This document shows positions 1 through 9,571 of a stretch of 64,000 nt of DNA, piece after piece (position 1 is the first letter of the stretch; each line of letters begins with the position of its first letter). Both the position numbers and the translations under genes were made by a program. The stretch is taken from assembly GCA_944326465.1 (NCBI GenBank), contig CALVEB010000008.1, positions 19,894 through 83,893 on the forward strand. The letters run 5' to 3'. Below the pieces are notes generated by a model that had not been told where the DNA came from, ran no database searches, and saw nothing but the letters and a program-made list of their open reading frames with translations. This DNA comes from Candidatus Gastranaerophilales bacterium (GTDB lineage: Bacteria > Cyanobacteriota > Vampirovibrionia > Gastranaerophilales > Gastranaerophilaceae).

Positions 1-118
1 GTTTAATTTCGGAACGTATATCCATAATAATGATATCTTAATATATTTGACAAATATTGACCAATAACATACAATATTGGAAGTTATAGTATATTTATAG
101 AAATTAAAGTATAATTAT

Positions 119-301
119 ATGAAAGATTCGGATGTAATTATAAATGCTTTTGAAGAAATATTAGATCTTGAACAAGTCTTACAGGAAGCATTAGAACATA
201 ATGAAATAGCAGGAACACACTATGCAACAATAAATATGATAATAATCAATAAAATCAAGAATCTATTTGATACAATCCTTCAAAGCTCCCGGATACAATA
301 A
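119..301 (+). CDS. hypothetical small protein (60 aa)
   Basis: Short open frame encoding an acidic, probably all-helical protein (many Glu, Leu and Ile residues). I recognise no family. No strong ribosome-binding site is visible before the ATG; the upstream DNA is extremely AT-rich. It sits at the window edge before the decayed HAD gene and may be a remnant of the same accessory region. It could be non-coding. Confidence 0.35.
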   Translation: MKDSDVIINAFEEILDLEQVLQEALEHNEIAGTHYATINMIIINKIKNLFDTILQSSRIQ

Positions 302-484
302 ATGTTTATTTTGGTTGAAGTGATGTATACGACACCTATAAAGGAGATAGTATGAGTAAAAGTATTAAATATTACAGTATTTGACTGTCTCAACTTGGTT
401 TTTCGTTGTCTCAAAATCCTTGTAATGCTTGGTGCAGCACATTCATCACTCGTTTTAAGATAGAAGTCAAGTGGAATGGAAATT

Positions 485-819
485 TTATTCCCAATAAACT
501 TTAAAATTTTTAATTTCTTCAAGAGTTTTATTATAATCTCCCTTGAAACATATTGTTCTATCATCAATATAAAGATATGAGGGCAATTTTACATTAGTCA
601 CATCCTTAAAAAATTTGTCTAAATTATTATTTATCAACCATTTAGTTGCAAGCATTAAATTTCTTGATGTAAAAAGATACAATTCAGCATTTTGATATAA
701 ACTTTCTAAAAATTCATAAGCACCGACTTTAATTTTAGGAATATAATTTTCATTAAATTTTTCTTTTTCATATTCATTTAGTACGCCGTCAAATCTATAA
801 GTATCTTTTTAGTGAACAT
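485..819 (-). pseudogene. HAD-superfamily hydrolase-like gene, frameshifted
   Basis: Read on the minus strand from the ATG at 819, which is preceded by an AAGG ribosome-binding site, the protein begins M-F-T-K-K-I-L-I-D. The next bases miss one T: inserting it restores the HAD motif I D-F-D-G-V-L and an uninterrupted frame to 485. The rest holds L-F-T-S-R-N (motif II, Thr/Ser) and Y-I-D-D-R (motif IV acidic pair), and ends in F-K-V-Y-W. This is the usual layout of small phage-type HAD phosphatases or polynucleotide-kinase-like proteins. Without the base the product stops after about 13 residues. An internal start at 682 would give only a 65-aa C-terminal piece without the nucleophile. Either a recent pseudogene or a one-base sequencing error in a T run. 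Confidence 0.6.
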
Positions 820-837
820 AAAATTACCTTATAAAAT

Positions 838-850
838 GGAATGTCATTCC
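838..850. promoter_or_regulatory. palindrome, possible operator of the XRE regulator
   Basis: GGAATGTCATTCC is a perfect palindrome (6-bp arms, 1-nt centre). It lies between the divergent HAD pseudogene and the XRE gene at 886, about 35 bp before that start codon. Small XRE proteins commonly autoregulate from such sites. Assignment by position only. Confidence 0.4.
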
Positions 851-885
851 TGTTAATAATGTCTTAATAATAACATAATTGGAAT

Positions 886-1095
886 ATGAGTCAAGATATT
901 AGACAAATATTAGCAAATAATATAAAAAATCTGCGAACACAGAAAAAGTTAAGCAGAGAAGAATTATCTTTGGCTTTAGGAGTTGATAATTCTTATGTTT
1001 CAAAACTGGAAAAAGGTAAAATAAATATTACTTTGGATAAAATTGAAATGCTAGCCAATTATTTTGAAACAGAAGTATATTTATTATTGAAATAA
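886..1095 (+). CDS. XRE-family (Cro/C1-type) helix-turn-helix regulator
   Basis: 69-aa single-domain DNA-binding protein. The helix-turn-helix is clear: L-R-T-Q-K-K-L-S-R-E-E-L (helix 1-2), V-D-N-S-Y-V-S-K-L-E-K-G-K (recognition helix) and I-T-L-D-K-I-E-M-L-A (helix 4). It fills the whole protein, as in restriction-modification controller (C) proteins and toxin-antitoxin antitoxins. It lies 420 bp upstream of hsdR on the same strand, so a C-protein-like role is plausible but inferred. A GGAATGTCATTCC palindrome upstream may be its operator. Confidence 0.85.
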   Translation: MSQDIRQILANNIKNLRTQKKLSREELSLALGVDNSYVSKLEKGKINITLDKIEMLANYFETEVYLLLK

Positions 1096-1102
1096 ATCTT
1101 AT

Positions 1103-1183
1103 TGATAATTAGGGGTATCTCGGTTTGTGATTAAAAATTGCACTTCTTTGCACTAGGCTAAAATAGGCCTTGTGAGTGTAAAT
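1103..1183. repeat. ~80-bp direct repeat, copy 1
   Basis: This stretch recurs, nearly identical, at 13045-13125 in the same orientation. The last ~35 bp (from GCACTAGGC to GAGTGTAA) are identical. It contains a conserved hairpin, CACTAGGC / GCCTTGTG, with one mismatch. The two copies bracket the restriction-modification operon and its downstream gene debris. It could be a recombination footprint, or a small RNA/terminator unit. Confidence 0.75.
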
Positions 1184-1222
1184 AAACTTTTGTTTAAAGA
1201 TTAAATACACAAAAAGATGAGA

Positions 1223-1402
1223 TTAATTAAATAATTTAGAACATTTTTCTTGAATATCTAATGCAATGTCTTTTGCAAATTTTACCTTGAATCCTATATT
1301 TTTTGCCACAGCTAAAATATCATCTAAGGTAGGATTTTTCCCCCCGCCATTAATTGTGGTTGCGTGTTCTCCATTAAATGAAAAAGTTACATGAAATTTT
1401 AT
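1223..1402 (-). pseudogene. 3' fragment of an unknown gene
   Basis: The minus strand has a 58-codon open stretch with protein-like composition. It includes H-A-T-T-I-N-G-G-G-K-N-P-T-L-D-D-I and ends V-K-F-A-K-D-I-A-L-D-I-Q-E-K-C-S-K-L-F-N. There is no ATG, GTG or TTG start with a ribosome-binding site; an in-frame stop lies just upstream of 1402. I read it as the C-terminus of a gene whose 5' part was lost. Family unknown; the tail resembles the end of a small antitoxin or regulator. Confidence 0.35.
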
Positions 1403-1514
1403 TTATGAAAAATACTTTATAAAATTGCAGCGTAAAGAATGTTCTTGAATTTGCTTGTAGATTTATATTAAAACAGCAATTTTTATGCTAGTATAAATTA
1501 GTGCTGGGGTTTTT

Positions 1515-4500
1515 ATGAGCAATTTTGAGTTCTTAAAAAATGAATATCCTGAATTAGCTGAACTTGGAGCGATAGCAGAGGAGTTAATAGACACTGACGC
1601 TGCATCTTGTCTTACAAAATTGCGTTTAATTGCAGAATATATCGCAAAAGATATTTATTTTAGATATTTCCACGAAAAGTCTTATGAAAAACAAATAGAT
1701 CTTTTAAAAGAATTAGAACCCTATATTGATTCTAAATATATGGATGTGTTTCATATTATAAGAAAAAAGGGGAATTTAGCAACTCATGCAAATGTTGGGA
1801 GTAAAGAAAATGCACATATTCTTCTAAAATATGCTTGGGCGTTATGTGTTTGGCATTATGTAACTAACTGTGGTGGAGATAGCTCTCTTATCAAACCTTA
1901 TGAAAGACCTGTAAGTAGAAAACTTTTACTTGAAAAAGAGCTTGAGGAAGCTAAAAAAAGAAGTGCTGAACTTGAAGCAGAACTGAAAGTTAAAGAAGAG
2001 CAGTTAAGTAAAGTAACAGTTTCATCTAAAGAAGAATTTATAAATAATCAAAACGAAAATAGAGAAACGACTGATAGACTTGGTGATTTAACTGAAACTC
2101 AAACAAGAAACTATATCATTGATGAAATGCTTATTGAAGCTGGTTGGAACATCAAAAAAGTTGAAAATTTTAATAAAGAAATCCAAGAATATGATACAGA
2201 AGAAGTCAAACGTGAAGTTGCAGTAAGCAATTTGCCAAATACTCCTTCCGGAAAAGGTTATATTGATTATGCTTTATATGATGCAACAGGTAAAATTATT
2301 GCAATTATAGAAGCTAAAAAAACTAGGAGAGATCCAAAAGAAGGTAAAACACAAGCTTTCTATTATGCAAATTCTGTTGAAATGGAAACTGGTTTTAGAC
2401 CACTAATATTCTATACAAACGGTTTTGAGACTTATTTCTGGGATGATGTTAATTATTCTCCAAGACGCATTTATGGAATGTTTTCTAAAGATGATATTGA
2501 GACAAGACTTTTCCAAAGACAAAACCGTATGCCGTTAGAAAACGTTGAAATTGATACATCAATAACAAACAGAGATTATCAAATTTCTGCTATCAGAAAG
2601 ACGTATGAAGCTTTTAGCGTAGGACAAAGAAAAGCACTTATTGTAATGGCAACAGGAACAGGTAAAACCAGAACTGCAATGTCAATAATTAAAGGCTTAG
2701 TAAATGCTAATTGGGTTAAAAGAATTCTATTTTTAGTTGATAGAGATGAATTAAGGAAACAAGCTGATAGTGCTTTTAACAAACATTTAAACTCATTATC
2801 AAGAGTTCTATTGAATTCTGAAACTAGAGGCAATATGAATTCAAAAGTCTATATTGCAACTTATCCTGCAATGCAAAAGGCTTATCAACTATATACACCA
2901 GGATTTTTTGATTTAATAATCGCAGATGAATCTCACCGTTCAATTTATAATGTGTATGGCGAAATCTTCAAATATTTTGATGCTTTCCAAATCGGTTTAA
3001 CAGCAACACCTGTTGATTATATATCAAGAAACACATTCTCAATGTTTGACACTGAAGATGGAAACCCTACTTTCAGCTACGAACTTGATGATGCGATTAA
3101 GGAAAAATATCTTGTGCCTTATAAAGTTCAAAAAGTTCAAACTCAGTTTCTTGAAAGAGGTATCAAATATTCTGACTTAAGTCAAAAACAGAAACAGGAA
3201 CTGGCTGAGCAAGTCGAAGATCCTGAAAAATTTGATTTTGAAAGTAGTGAACTTGAATCTCAAATAACAAATAAAGATACCAATAGAAAAATAATAAAGA
3301 ACCTTATGGATAATGGGCTAAGAGATTCTAACGGTAGACTAGGTAAAACAATAATTTTTGCAAGAAGCCATAAACACGGTGAAATTCTTGAAGATTTATT
3401 TAATCAAATGTACCCTGAATATAAGGGAAAATATGCAAGACTAATTGATTCACACGATCCTAATGCATCGCTTTTACTTGATGATTTTAAAGGAGAAGAA
3501 CAAGAGAATAATATCAATATTGCGATTTCTGTTTCTATGCTAGATACAGGTGTTGACGTCCCTGAGATTTTGAACCTTGCATTTGCCAAGCCTATTTATT
3601 CAAAAGTTAAATTTTGGCAGATGATAGGCAGAGGTACAAGACTTTGTGAAAACTTATTTGGTCCTGGCAAAGATAAAGAAGGTTTTGTAATTTTTGATCA
3701 TTACTCTAATTTTGAATTCTTTGGAGAAAATCCGGAAGGTTATGTTCCAAAAGAACAGCTATCCTTATATGAAAGACTCTTTATGTCGAGGATTTCTCTA
3801 GCAGTAACTGCAAAAGAATTAGGCGATGAAAAGATTCTGAATAAGACCATTGAACAGTTAAAAAATGATATAAAAACACTGCCTAAAAAATCAGTTGATG
3901 TTCAAGAACATGCAATGAAACTTGATGAAATCTTAAAAACTGATTATTATTGGCAAGACTTGGATGATGATTTTTTACATGTTCTTGATACTATTGTAAG
4001 ACCTTTGATGAAAAGACATCAAACAACATTTTCGCAAGATAGAGCAATGCAGTTTGAAATTAATGTAATTCAATTGGAAGTGTTGGAGCTTGAAAGGTTA
4101 ATTCTTCAACAAAGACAAATTGAAACAACGCAACAAGATAAAAAAATAGAACTTGTAAAAAATAAAATAAGAAAAACCGTTTTCCACCTAAGAGAAACTA
4201 TTAACAAGGTCAAAGAAAAAACTGAGACGATAAACAAAGTTAAATCTCAAAATTTTGGTACACCTTTTAATTTTGATGAAATGGAAACTATCAAAGATGA
4301 ACTAGCTCCGATTATGCAGTATAGTCAAAGAAGTGCATTGGATGATGATATTATAGAAATTGATATTACTGACGATGTCGAGATTAATGAAGAACTTCAA
4401 CTTAATCTTTTTGCAGCGTTTGGCGAAGGCTTTAAATATAATATAGAACAATTCTTGAATAAAATAGCGAGTGAAAATATAGTTCTTCAAAAAATCAAAA

Positions 4501-4892
4501 GAGGGCAAAAAACAACAGAACAAGATATTCAATCACTTGTTTCAATTGTTCTTGAACAAAACCCTCATTTTACATTGAAGCAGTTGGAAAAATTATACCC
4601 GGATAAAGCGCAGGATATTGATTTGCTAATCCGTTCAATTATTGGCGTTGACGAAAATGAAGTTCATTCAAGGATAAATAATTTTATTGAAAAACATACA
4701 ACACTTACATCTGTACAATTACAATGCCTAAAATTAATTGAAAACCAGTTAAAAGCTAATAATTACTTTAATTTCAGTTGTTTATATGAGCAACCATTTA
4801 CAAGATTAGGTTATGATATCTTTACGGAAGAAGAGCTAAACGAGCTAATGCAAGCATTAGATGGTTATGTAGTAAAACAACAAGTTGGTTAA
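1515..4892 (+). CDS. hsdR: type I restriction enzyme, R (translocase/nuclease) subunit
   Basis: 1125-aa motor and nuclease subunit of a type I R-M complex, which cuts unmodified DNA after ATP-driven translocation. Residues ~1-120 resemble the DUF4145 domain found on EcoEI-type R subunits, followed by a coiled coil (~135-170). The PD-(D/E)XK nuclease core is near 250-270 (D251, then E266-A-K268). The helicase Walker A A-T-G-T-G-K-T is at ~379-385, with D-E-S-H as motif II near 470, and a long EcoEI-type C-terminal region follows. Length is normal. It is the first gene of the operon; hsdM starts 3 bp after its stop. A TATAAA element ~20 bp before the ATG is a possible promoter; the ribosome-binding site (CTGGGG) is modest. 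Confidence 0.95.
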   Translation: MSNFEFLKNEYPELAELGAIAEELIDTDAASCLTKLRLIAEYIAKDIYFRYFHEKSYEKQIDLLKELEPYIDSKYMDVFHIIRKKGNLATHANVGSKENAHILLKYAWALCVWHYVTNCGGDSSLIKPYERPVSRKLLLEKELEEAKKRSAELEAELKVKEEQLSKVTVSSKEEFINNQNENRETTDRLGDLTETQTRNYIIDEMLIEAGWNIKKVENFNKEIQEYDTEEVKREVAVSNLPNTPSGKGYIDYALYDATGKIIAIIEAKKTRRDPKEGKTQAFYYANSVEMETGFRPLIFYTNGFETYFWDDVNYSPRRIYGMFSKDDIETRLFQRQNRMPLENVEIDTSITNRDYQISAIRKTYEAFSVGQRKALIVMATGTGKTRTAMSIIKGLVNANWVKRILFLVDRDELRKQADSAFNKHLNSLSRVLLNSETRGNMNSKVYIATYPAMQKAYQLYTPGFFDLIIADESHRSIYNVYGEIFKYFDAFQIGLTATPVDYISRNTFSMFDTEDGNPTFSYELDDAIKEKYLVPYKVQKVQTQFLERGIKYSDLSQKQKQELAEQVEDPEKFDFESSELESQITNKDTNRKIIKNLMDNGLRDSNGRLGKTIIFARSHKHGEILEDLFNQMYPEYKGKYARLIDSHDPNASLLLDDFKGEEQENNINIAISVSMLDTGVDVPEILNLAFAKPIYSKVKFWQMIGRGTRLCENLFGPGKDKEGFVIFDHYSNFEFFGENPEGYVPKEQLSLYERLFMSRISLAVTAKELGDEKILNKTIEQLKNDIKTLPKKSVDVQEHAMKLDEILKTDYYWQDLDDDFLHVLDTIVRPLMKRHQTTFSQDRAMQFEINVIQLEVLELERLILQQRQIETTQQDKKIELVKNKIRKTVFHLRETINKVKEKTETINKVKSQNFGTPFNFDEMETIKDELAPIMQYSQRSALDDDIIEIDITDDVEINEELQLNLFAAFGEGFKYNIEQFLNKIASENIVLQKIKRGQKTTEQDIQSLVSIVLEQNPHFTLKQLEKLYPDKAQDIDLLIRSIIGVDENEVHSRINNFIEKHTTLTSVQLQCLKLIENQLKANNYFNFSCLYEQPFTRLGYDIFTEEELNELMQALDGYVVKQQVG

Positions 4893-4895
4893 GTT

Positions 4896-6353
4896 ATGAC
4901 AGATAAAGAATTTAAAGCGATTATTGACGAATTATGGGACAAATTTTGGTCCTCAGGTATAAGTAACCCAATATCAGTGGTAGAACAAATGACCTACTTG
5001 ATATTTTTTAAGATGTTTGAATCCCAAGAGGATTTAGAAGACAAAAAAGCAAAACATTTTGGCAAACCAAGAAAATCCTTTTTTGAAAATAGAGAAAACT
5101 TGAGATGGAGCAATTTCAAACAACTATCTGCTGATGAAATGCTAAAAACTTATCGCGAAAAAGTTTTTCCACTCTTAGGCGAAATCAATCCTGCACTACA
5201 AGATTCTGTTTGTTTAATTACAAAACCGTCACTACTTGATACCGCTGTTCAAACCCTTGATAAAATGGATTTTTCTGATGGAAATGACAGAAAAGGCGAT
5301 ATTTATGAATATATGCTGAATAAACTTGCAATAGCAGGACAAAATGGGCAGTTCAGAACTCCTCGCCATATTATCGAAATGATGGTAAAGCTGATGCAAC
5401 CGACACCACAAGACAAAATTTGCGATCCTGCATGTGGTACAGGCGGCTTTTTGTGCGGTGCTTACAGATATATTTTAGAACAAGGTACATCTGATGATTT
5501 TAAAGAAATTTCTCCTATCTTTGGGGACCTTTTGAGTGATGAAGATAGAAAAAATATCGATGATAATGTCTTTTTCGGCAGAGAATTTGACCCGACAATG
5601 TATAAAATTGGTCTTATGAATATGATTTTGCACAACATAAAACCTAAAAACATAAAACTGCAAGATTCTTTATCAAAAGACGCTGACGAAAAAGATAAAT
5701 ATACTCTGGTACTTGCTAATCCGCCTTTTACTGGCAATTTAGATGAAAAGGATGTATCAAATAAATTAACGACAATCGTAAAAACCAAAAAAACAGAACT
5801 TCTTTTTATGGCAAAATTTATGCGAATGCTTGATATTGGGGGTAGAGCTGCCGTAATTATTCCGACGGGCGTTTTATCTACTGATTCAAAAGCTCATAAA
5901 ACCTTGAGAGAAAAACTCATTGAACAAAATAGACTCGATGCAGTAATTTCTATGCCTTCAGGAGTTTTCAAACCCTATGCAGGTGTTGCAACCGCAGTTC
6001 TTATCTTTACTAAAGGTGAACCAACAAAATCAACCTGGTTCTACGAAATGCAAAACGATGGCTTTACCCTTGATGATAAAAGAAATGAAATCGAAGAAAA
6101 CGATATTCCTGATATTCTTGCAAAATTTTCTGACAGAGAAGAATCTAAGAAGTCATTTAATGTATCTATAGAAGATTTGAGAGAAAATGAATACAATCTG
6201 CTCCCATCAAGATACAAAAAAATAGAATATACTCCGCCAACTTTTGAGCACACACCGCTAGAGTATGTTCAAATTCTTTTGGACTCAGAAAGAAAATCAA
6301 TCGAACTCCTTGAATCCCTAAAAGAAAAACTTGGAGGGAAACTAAATGTTTGA
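4896..6353 (+). CDS. hsdM: type I R-M DNA methyltransferase, M subunit
   Basis: 485-aa N6-adenine methyltransferase. With HsdS it methylates the recognition site, and with HsdR it forms the restriction complex. An HsdM N-terminal helical domain (~1-130) leads into the Rossmann core. SAM motif I is D-P-A-C-G-T-G-G-F-L (177-186) and catalytic motif IV is N-P-P-F (275-278), both canonical. The G-Q-F-R-T-P-R-H stretch before motif I is typical of the family. The last codons overlap the hsdS start by 8 bp, implying translational coupling. Confidence 0.97.
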   Translation: MTDKEFKAIIDELWDKFWSSGISNPISVVEQMTYLIFFKMFESQEDLEDKKAKHFGKPRKSFFENRENLRWSNFKQLSADEMLKTYREKVFPLLGEINPALQDSVCLITKPSLLDTAVQTLDKMDFSDGNDRKGDIYEYMLNKLAIAGQNGQFRTPRHIIEMMVKLMQPTPQDKICDPACGTGGFLCGAYRYILEQGTSDDFKEISPIFGDLLSDEDRKNIDDNVFFGREFDPTMYKIGLMNMILHNIKPKNIKLQDSLSKDADEKDKYTLVLANPPFTGNLDEKDVSNKLTTIVKTKKTELLFMAKFMRMLDIGGRAAVIIPTGVLSTDSKAHKTLREKLIEQNRLDAVISMPSGVFKPYAGVATAVLIFTKGEPTKSTWFYEMQNDGFTLDDKRNEIEENDIPDILAKFSDREESKKSFNVSIEDLRENEYNLLPSRYKKIEYTPPTFEHTPLEYVQILLDSERKSIELLESLKEKLGGKLNV

Positions 6354-7599
6354 AAATATACCTAAACATTGGAAAAAGAAAAAAATAAAAGAACTTTGCG
6401 ACTTTCAAAATGGATATGCTTTTAACAGTAATGATTATGTAAACGATGGCTTTCCTATTATTCGAATGAGTAATATTTCTGTTAATGGAGAACTTAATTT
6501 AAATACAAATAATACAAAATTTTTTCCAAAGGAAAATATTGATAAAGTTAAACAATACTTTTTAAAAGAAAACGATGTTATAATAGCAATGACTGATATG
6601 TCTAAAGAAATGGGTATAATAGGAAAAACTGCTATTATAGATAAATCAGATATATATTTGTTAAATCAACGAGTGGGTAAATTTATTATTAAGGATAATA
6701 AAGTTCTTAATTACAAATATTTACATGCCTACACAAATTCACCACTATTTATAAATTATGCAAGACAGCAATGTTCTGGTGGGGTTCAACTTAATTTATC
6801 AACTAAGGCGATAATGGAACATCAACTACTTTTACCTACATTAGAAGAGCAACAAGAGATAGTAGATGTTTTAGATGCAGCGAGTGAAATAATTCGTTTA
6901 CGCACTGCCTGTATCGAAAGTGCCCAATCCCTCATCCCTGCCCTCTTCCAAGAGATGTTCGGAGACATTAATAATAATATTCATAGTTTACCAATATCAG
7001 AGATTAAATCTTGTGTGGAAATAAATCCTACAAAGATCATTATGAATGACAATGATGATGTCACATTTTTAGGAATGAAAGATGTAACCGAAAATGGTCA
7101 AATGGATTTATCAACAATAAAAAAATATGAGGAAGTAAAAAAAGGGTTTACAAGTTTTAAAAATGATGATGTTTTGTTGGCAAAAATTACTCCTTGTTTT
7201 GAAAATGGTAAAGCTGCAATAGCTAAAAACTTAGTAAATAATACAGGATTTGGTAGTACTGAGTTTTATGTTCTTAGACCTGAACAAAACAAGATTTTAC
7301 CTGAATATCTTTACTCAATAGTAAAATCTTCTCGTTTTTTAGAAATTGGGAAGTCTAATATGAAAGGTGCGGCAGGACAAAAACGATTAATAAAAGATTT
7401 TGTATCCAATTATAAATTTTTGTTGCCAGATATGCCACAACAAGAACTTTTTGCAACAAAAGCTCAAGAGATAGAGGCATATATAAAAATACAACAAGCT
7501 GAACTAGAAAATGCCAAAACCATGTTCCAATCCCTCCTCCACTATGCTTTTATGGGTAAGTTGACAGAAAATATAACTTTTGAGGTAAAAAATGAATAA
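6346..7599 (+). CDS. hsdS: type I R-M specificity subunit
   Basis: 417-aa DNA-recognition subunit with the two-half architecture. Target-recognition domain 1 spans ~1-165. A helical conserved spacer (E-E-Q-Q-E-I-V-D-V-L-D-A-A, then L-I-P-A-L-F-Q-E-M-F-G-D) spans ~165-205, domain 2 ~210-360, and a second spacer (Q-A-E-L-E-N-A-K-T-M-F-Q-S-L-L) ends the protein. The two spacers hold HsdM subunits and set the gap of a bipartite site; the target sequence cannot be read from this. Its 3' end overlaps the next gene by 8 bp, the same overlap it has with hsdM, so all belong to one transcript. Confidence 0.95.
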   Translation: MFENIPKHWKKKKIKELCDFQNGYAFNSNDYVNDGFPIIRMSNISVNGELNLNTNNTKFFPKENIDKVKQYFLKENDVIIAMTDMSKEMGIIGKTAIIDKSDIYLLNQRVGKFIIKDNKVLNYKYLHAYTNSPLFINYARQQCSGGVQLNLSTKAIMEHQLLLPTLEEQQEIVDVLDAASEIIRLRTACIESAQSLIPALFQEMFGDINNNIHSLPISEIKSCVEINPTKIIMNDNDDVTFLGMKDVTENGQMDLSTIKKYEEVKKGFTSFKNDDVLLAKITPCFENGKAAIAKNLVNNTGFGSTEFYVLRPEQNKILPEYLYSIVKSSRFLEIGKSNMKGAAGQKRLIKDFVSNYKFLLPDMPQQELFATKAQEIEAYIKIQQAELENAKTMFQSLLHYAFMGKLTENITFEVKNE

Positions 7600-9571
7600 T
7601 AAGGCGAACAACTTAATATTCAAACTTTTTGATGATGTAAAAAGATTTCAAAATAACATAGACGAATCTCTTGCAATAACGTTAGGATTAGTTTATCTGA
7701 TATATACAGACAAGGAATCTTTTTTAACAGCAAGCGGAATGCATGATCCCAATAATACATATCCATATATCGATGTTGTAGATTTTTATATGGATAATAT
7801 TCGCAATAGAATGGATCTTAAATTTGCCAATGAACAACTTGAAAGATACTTAGTTAATAATATAAAAAGTTATGAGGAATTTGCAACTTTTTCTAAAATA
7901 GACATAAAAAATGCAATAGAAAATTTGTTACAAGATAAAAGTCCGATGTTACAAGCCTCTTCAAGGCAAACTGATAGTTTTACTCAAAGAGTTATTACTC
8001 AAATTGCAAAGCTACTAAATTCTAAAGGTCCATACATTGATCTCGCTGTAGGTACTGGAAGTTTATTAAAAGATTTTGATGGAGAAGTTTGGGGAGATGA
8101 TATCAATCCTAAAATGGTAGTTATTGCCAGATGTTATTTGTATTTTTATTTAAATGATGTAACTTATGAAAGTTTAATAAATGATATTAGACTACAAGAT
8201 AGTATAGAAACTTTTAATTATACAGGATATAAAAATGCTGTTATATTTTTTGATCCTCCAATGGGTGATTTTAGACTATATCCCAAAGATGAAAGATGGC
8301 AAAATACAGAAATTTTCAATAAAAAACCAGTAAAATTACAAAGTGAAATTTTGTTTCTTATGAATTTTTTAGTTAATGCTAAAAATAATGATTATTTTAT
8401 AGGATTATTCCCCGAAAATATATTAAATAAAAATAGCTACGAATATAACAATATTCGAAAATACTTAATAGAACATTCTTTAATTTGCGTTATTAGAGTT
8501 TTAACAGGACATGTTTTATTGATTGGACAAAAAAAGTTAGATATCAAAAAATATCCGGACATTTCAGTTATTAGAATTCAACAGCTATTAAATTCTGAAC
8601 AATTAGACTTTATTGTTAAAGAAATAATAAAAGGTAAAGATATAAATTTTACCCCTTATTTCAGTATTAAACCAAGTGATTTTGGTACCATTATAAAAAA
8701 TTATGATAGTATTGAAAATTATAATAAAGACTTTAGAAGCATTACCTATGCAATATATAAACGAAATGACTTATTAAAAAATAATTTTGCAATAAATTTA
8801 CCCGAAAAATTAACATATGAAGATTTGCATAAGAATAATAAAGAAACCCTTCAAGAACTCTTAAAAAAAATTAATGATAATGAAGAAGAGATTAAAATAA
8901 AAATACAGCAAATAAATGACACTGTTTCTCAAATACAAAGTAAAGAAGAAACACAATATAAATTTGAACCTTGGTTTAGTAATAATATAACAGATAAAAT
9001 AAATAATGTTTTATCTTATTTCTATTCAAAGTACTATTTAGATTTATTAACTGAAGATAATATTGAAAGTTGGTTTGATTTTCAAATAAGAGATAATGTA
9101 ACGCCAGAAAAATTTACTAATTTGAAAATATTATTTGAAAGTCGACGTGTTAAATTGTTAAAAAATAAAGTAAAAATATATTTTGGAGAAAATAAAGAGA
9201 ATTTACAAAAAGATATTAATTGGATGGAATTTTACAATTTATTTGATCCTCTCAAAGATAAAGATTTAAAATGTATATTTGAATTAACAAATAATGATAA
9301 GAATATAAAACTTATTTTTGAAAACCTTTGTCAATATTGGATGTTAGATCAAAATGAAGATAATACATTATTAAAACAAAAAGAATTTCCAATAAAAGAA
9401 TTTACTCGATGTTTAAAAGTATTAGAAAATTTAGGATTAGTTATTTTTGATAAAAGGAAAGTTTATACTTCTGAACACGAACATTCTGAAATTGACCTAT
9501 ATAAAAGATTTATTCCAAATATAAAATATATAGATGCTATAAGAATTGAGGAAGCACAAAATGTTCGATGA
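7592..9571 (+). CDS. HsdM-like methyltransferase-fold protein with altered motifs
   Basis: 659-aa protein, not a standard type I component. Residues ~120-340 follow the HsdM Rossmann core. Motif I reads D-L-A-V-G-T-G-S-L-L (150-159) instead of DPACGTGGFL, and motif IV reads D-P-P-M (221-224) instead of NPPF. A later segment, L-I-E-H-S-L-I-C-V-I-R-V-L-T-G, matches the HsdM region after the catalytic site. The N-terminal ~115 residues are helical. A coiled coil (~430-470) and a winged-helix-like C-terminus (~600-659) follow. DPPx is active in other N6-adenine methylases, so activity is uncertain: it may be a divergent methylase or a non-catalytic SAM/DNA-binding sensor. It overlaps hsdS by 8 bp and the downstream ATPase by 11 bp, which suggests it works with both. 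Confidence 0.75.
   Translation: MNNKANNLIFKLFDDVKRFQNNIDESLAITLGLVYLIYTDKESFLTASGMHDPNNTYPYIDVVDFYMDNIRNRMDLKFANEQLERYLVNNIKSYEEFATFSKIDIKNAIENLLQDKSPMLQASSRQTDSFTQRVITQIAKLLNSKGPYIDLAVGTGSLLKDFDGEVWGDDINPKMVVIARCYLYFYLNDVTYESLINDIRLQDSIETFNYTGYKNAVIFFDPPMGDFRLYPKDERWQNTEIFNKKPVKLQSEILFLMNFLVNAKNNDYFIGLFPENILNKNSYEYNNIRKYLIEHSLICVIRVLTGHVLLIGQKKLDIKKYPDISVIRIQQLLNSEQLDFIVKEIIKGKDINFTPYFSIKPSDFGTIIKNYDSIENYNKDFRSITYAIYKRNDLLKNNFAINLPEKLTYEDLHKNNKETLQELLKKINDNEEEIKIKIQQINDTVSQIQSKEETQYKFEPWFSNNITDKINNVLSYFYSKYYLDLLTEDNIESWFDFQIRDNVTPEKFTNLKILFESRRVKLLKNKVKIYFGENKENLQKDINWMEFYNLFDPLKDKDLKCIFELTNNDKNIKLIFENLCQYWMLDQNEDNTLLKQKEFPIKEFTRCLKVLENLGLVIFDKRKVYTSEHEHSEIDLYKRFIPNIKYIDAIRIEEAQNVR

Noticed and set aside
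354..513. Plus-strand start with a perfect AAAGGAG site followed after 10 codons by TGA and then a long open stretch in the same frame
   Set aside because: Reading TGA as an amino acid is not supported: TGG is used for Trp in the same stretch and no selenocysteine element is visible. It is probably chance.
280..567. Minus-strand open frame of 95 codons
   Set aside because: It overlaps the HAD remnant in another frame, has no ribosome-binding site and no recognisable motif.
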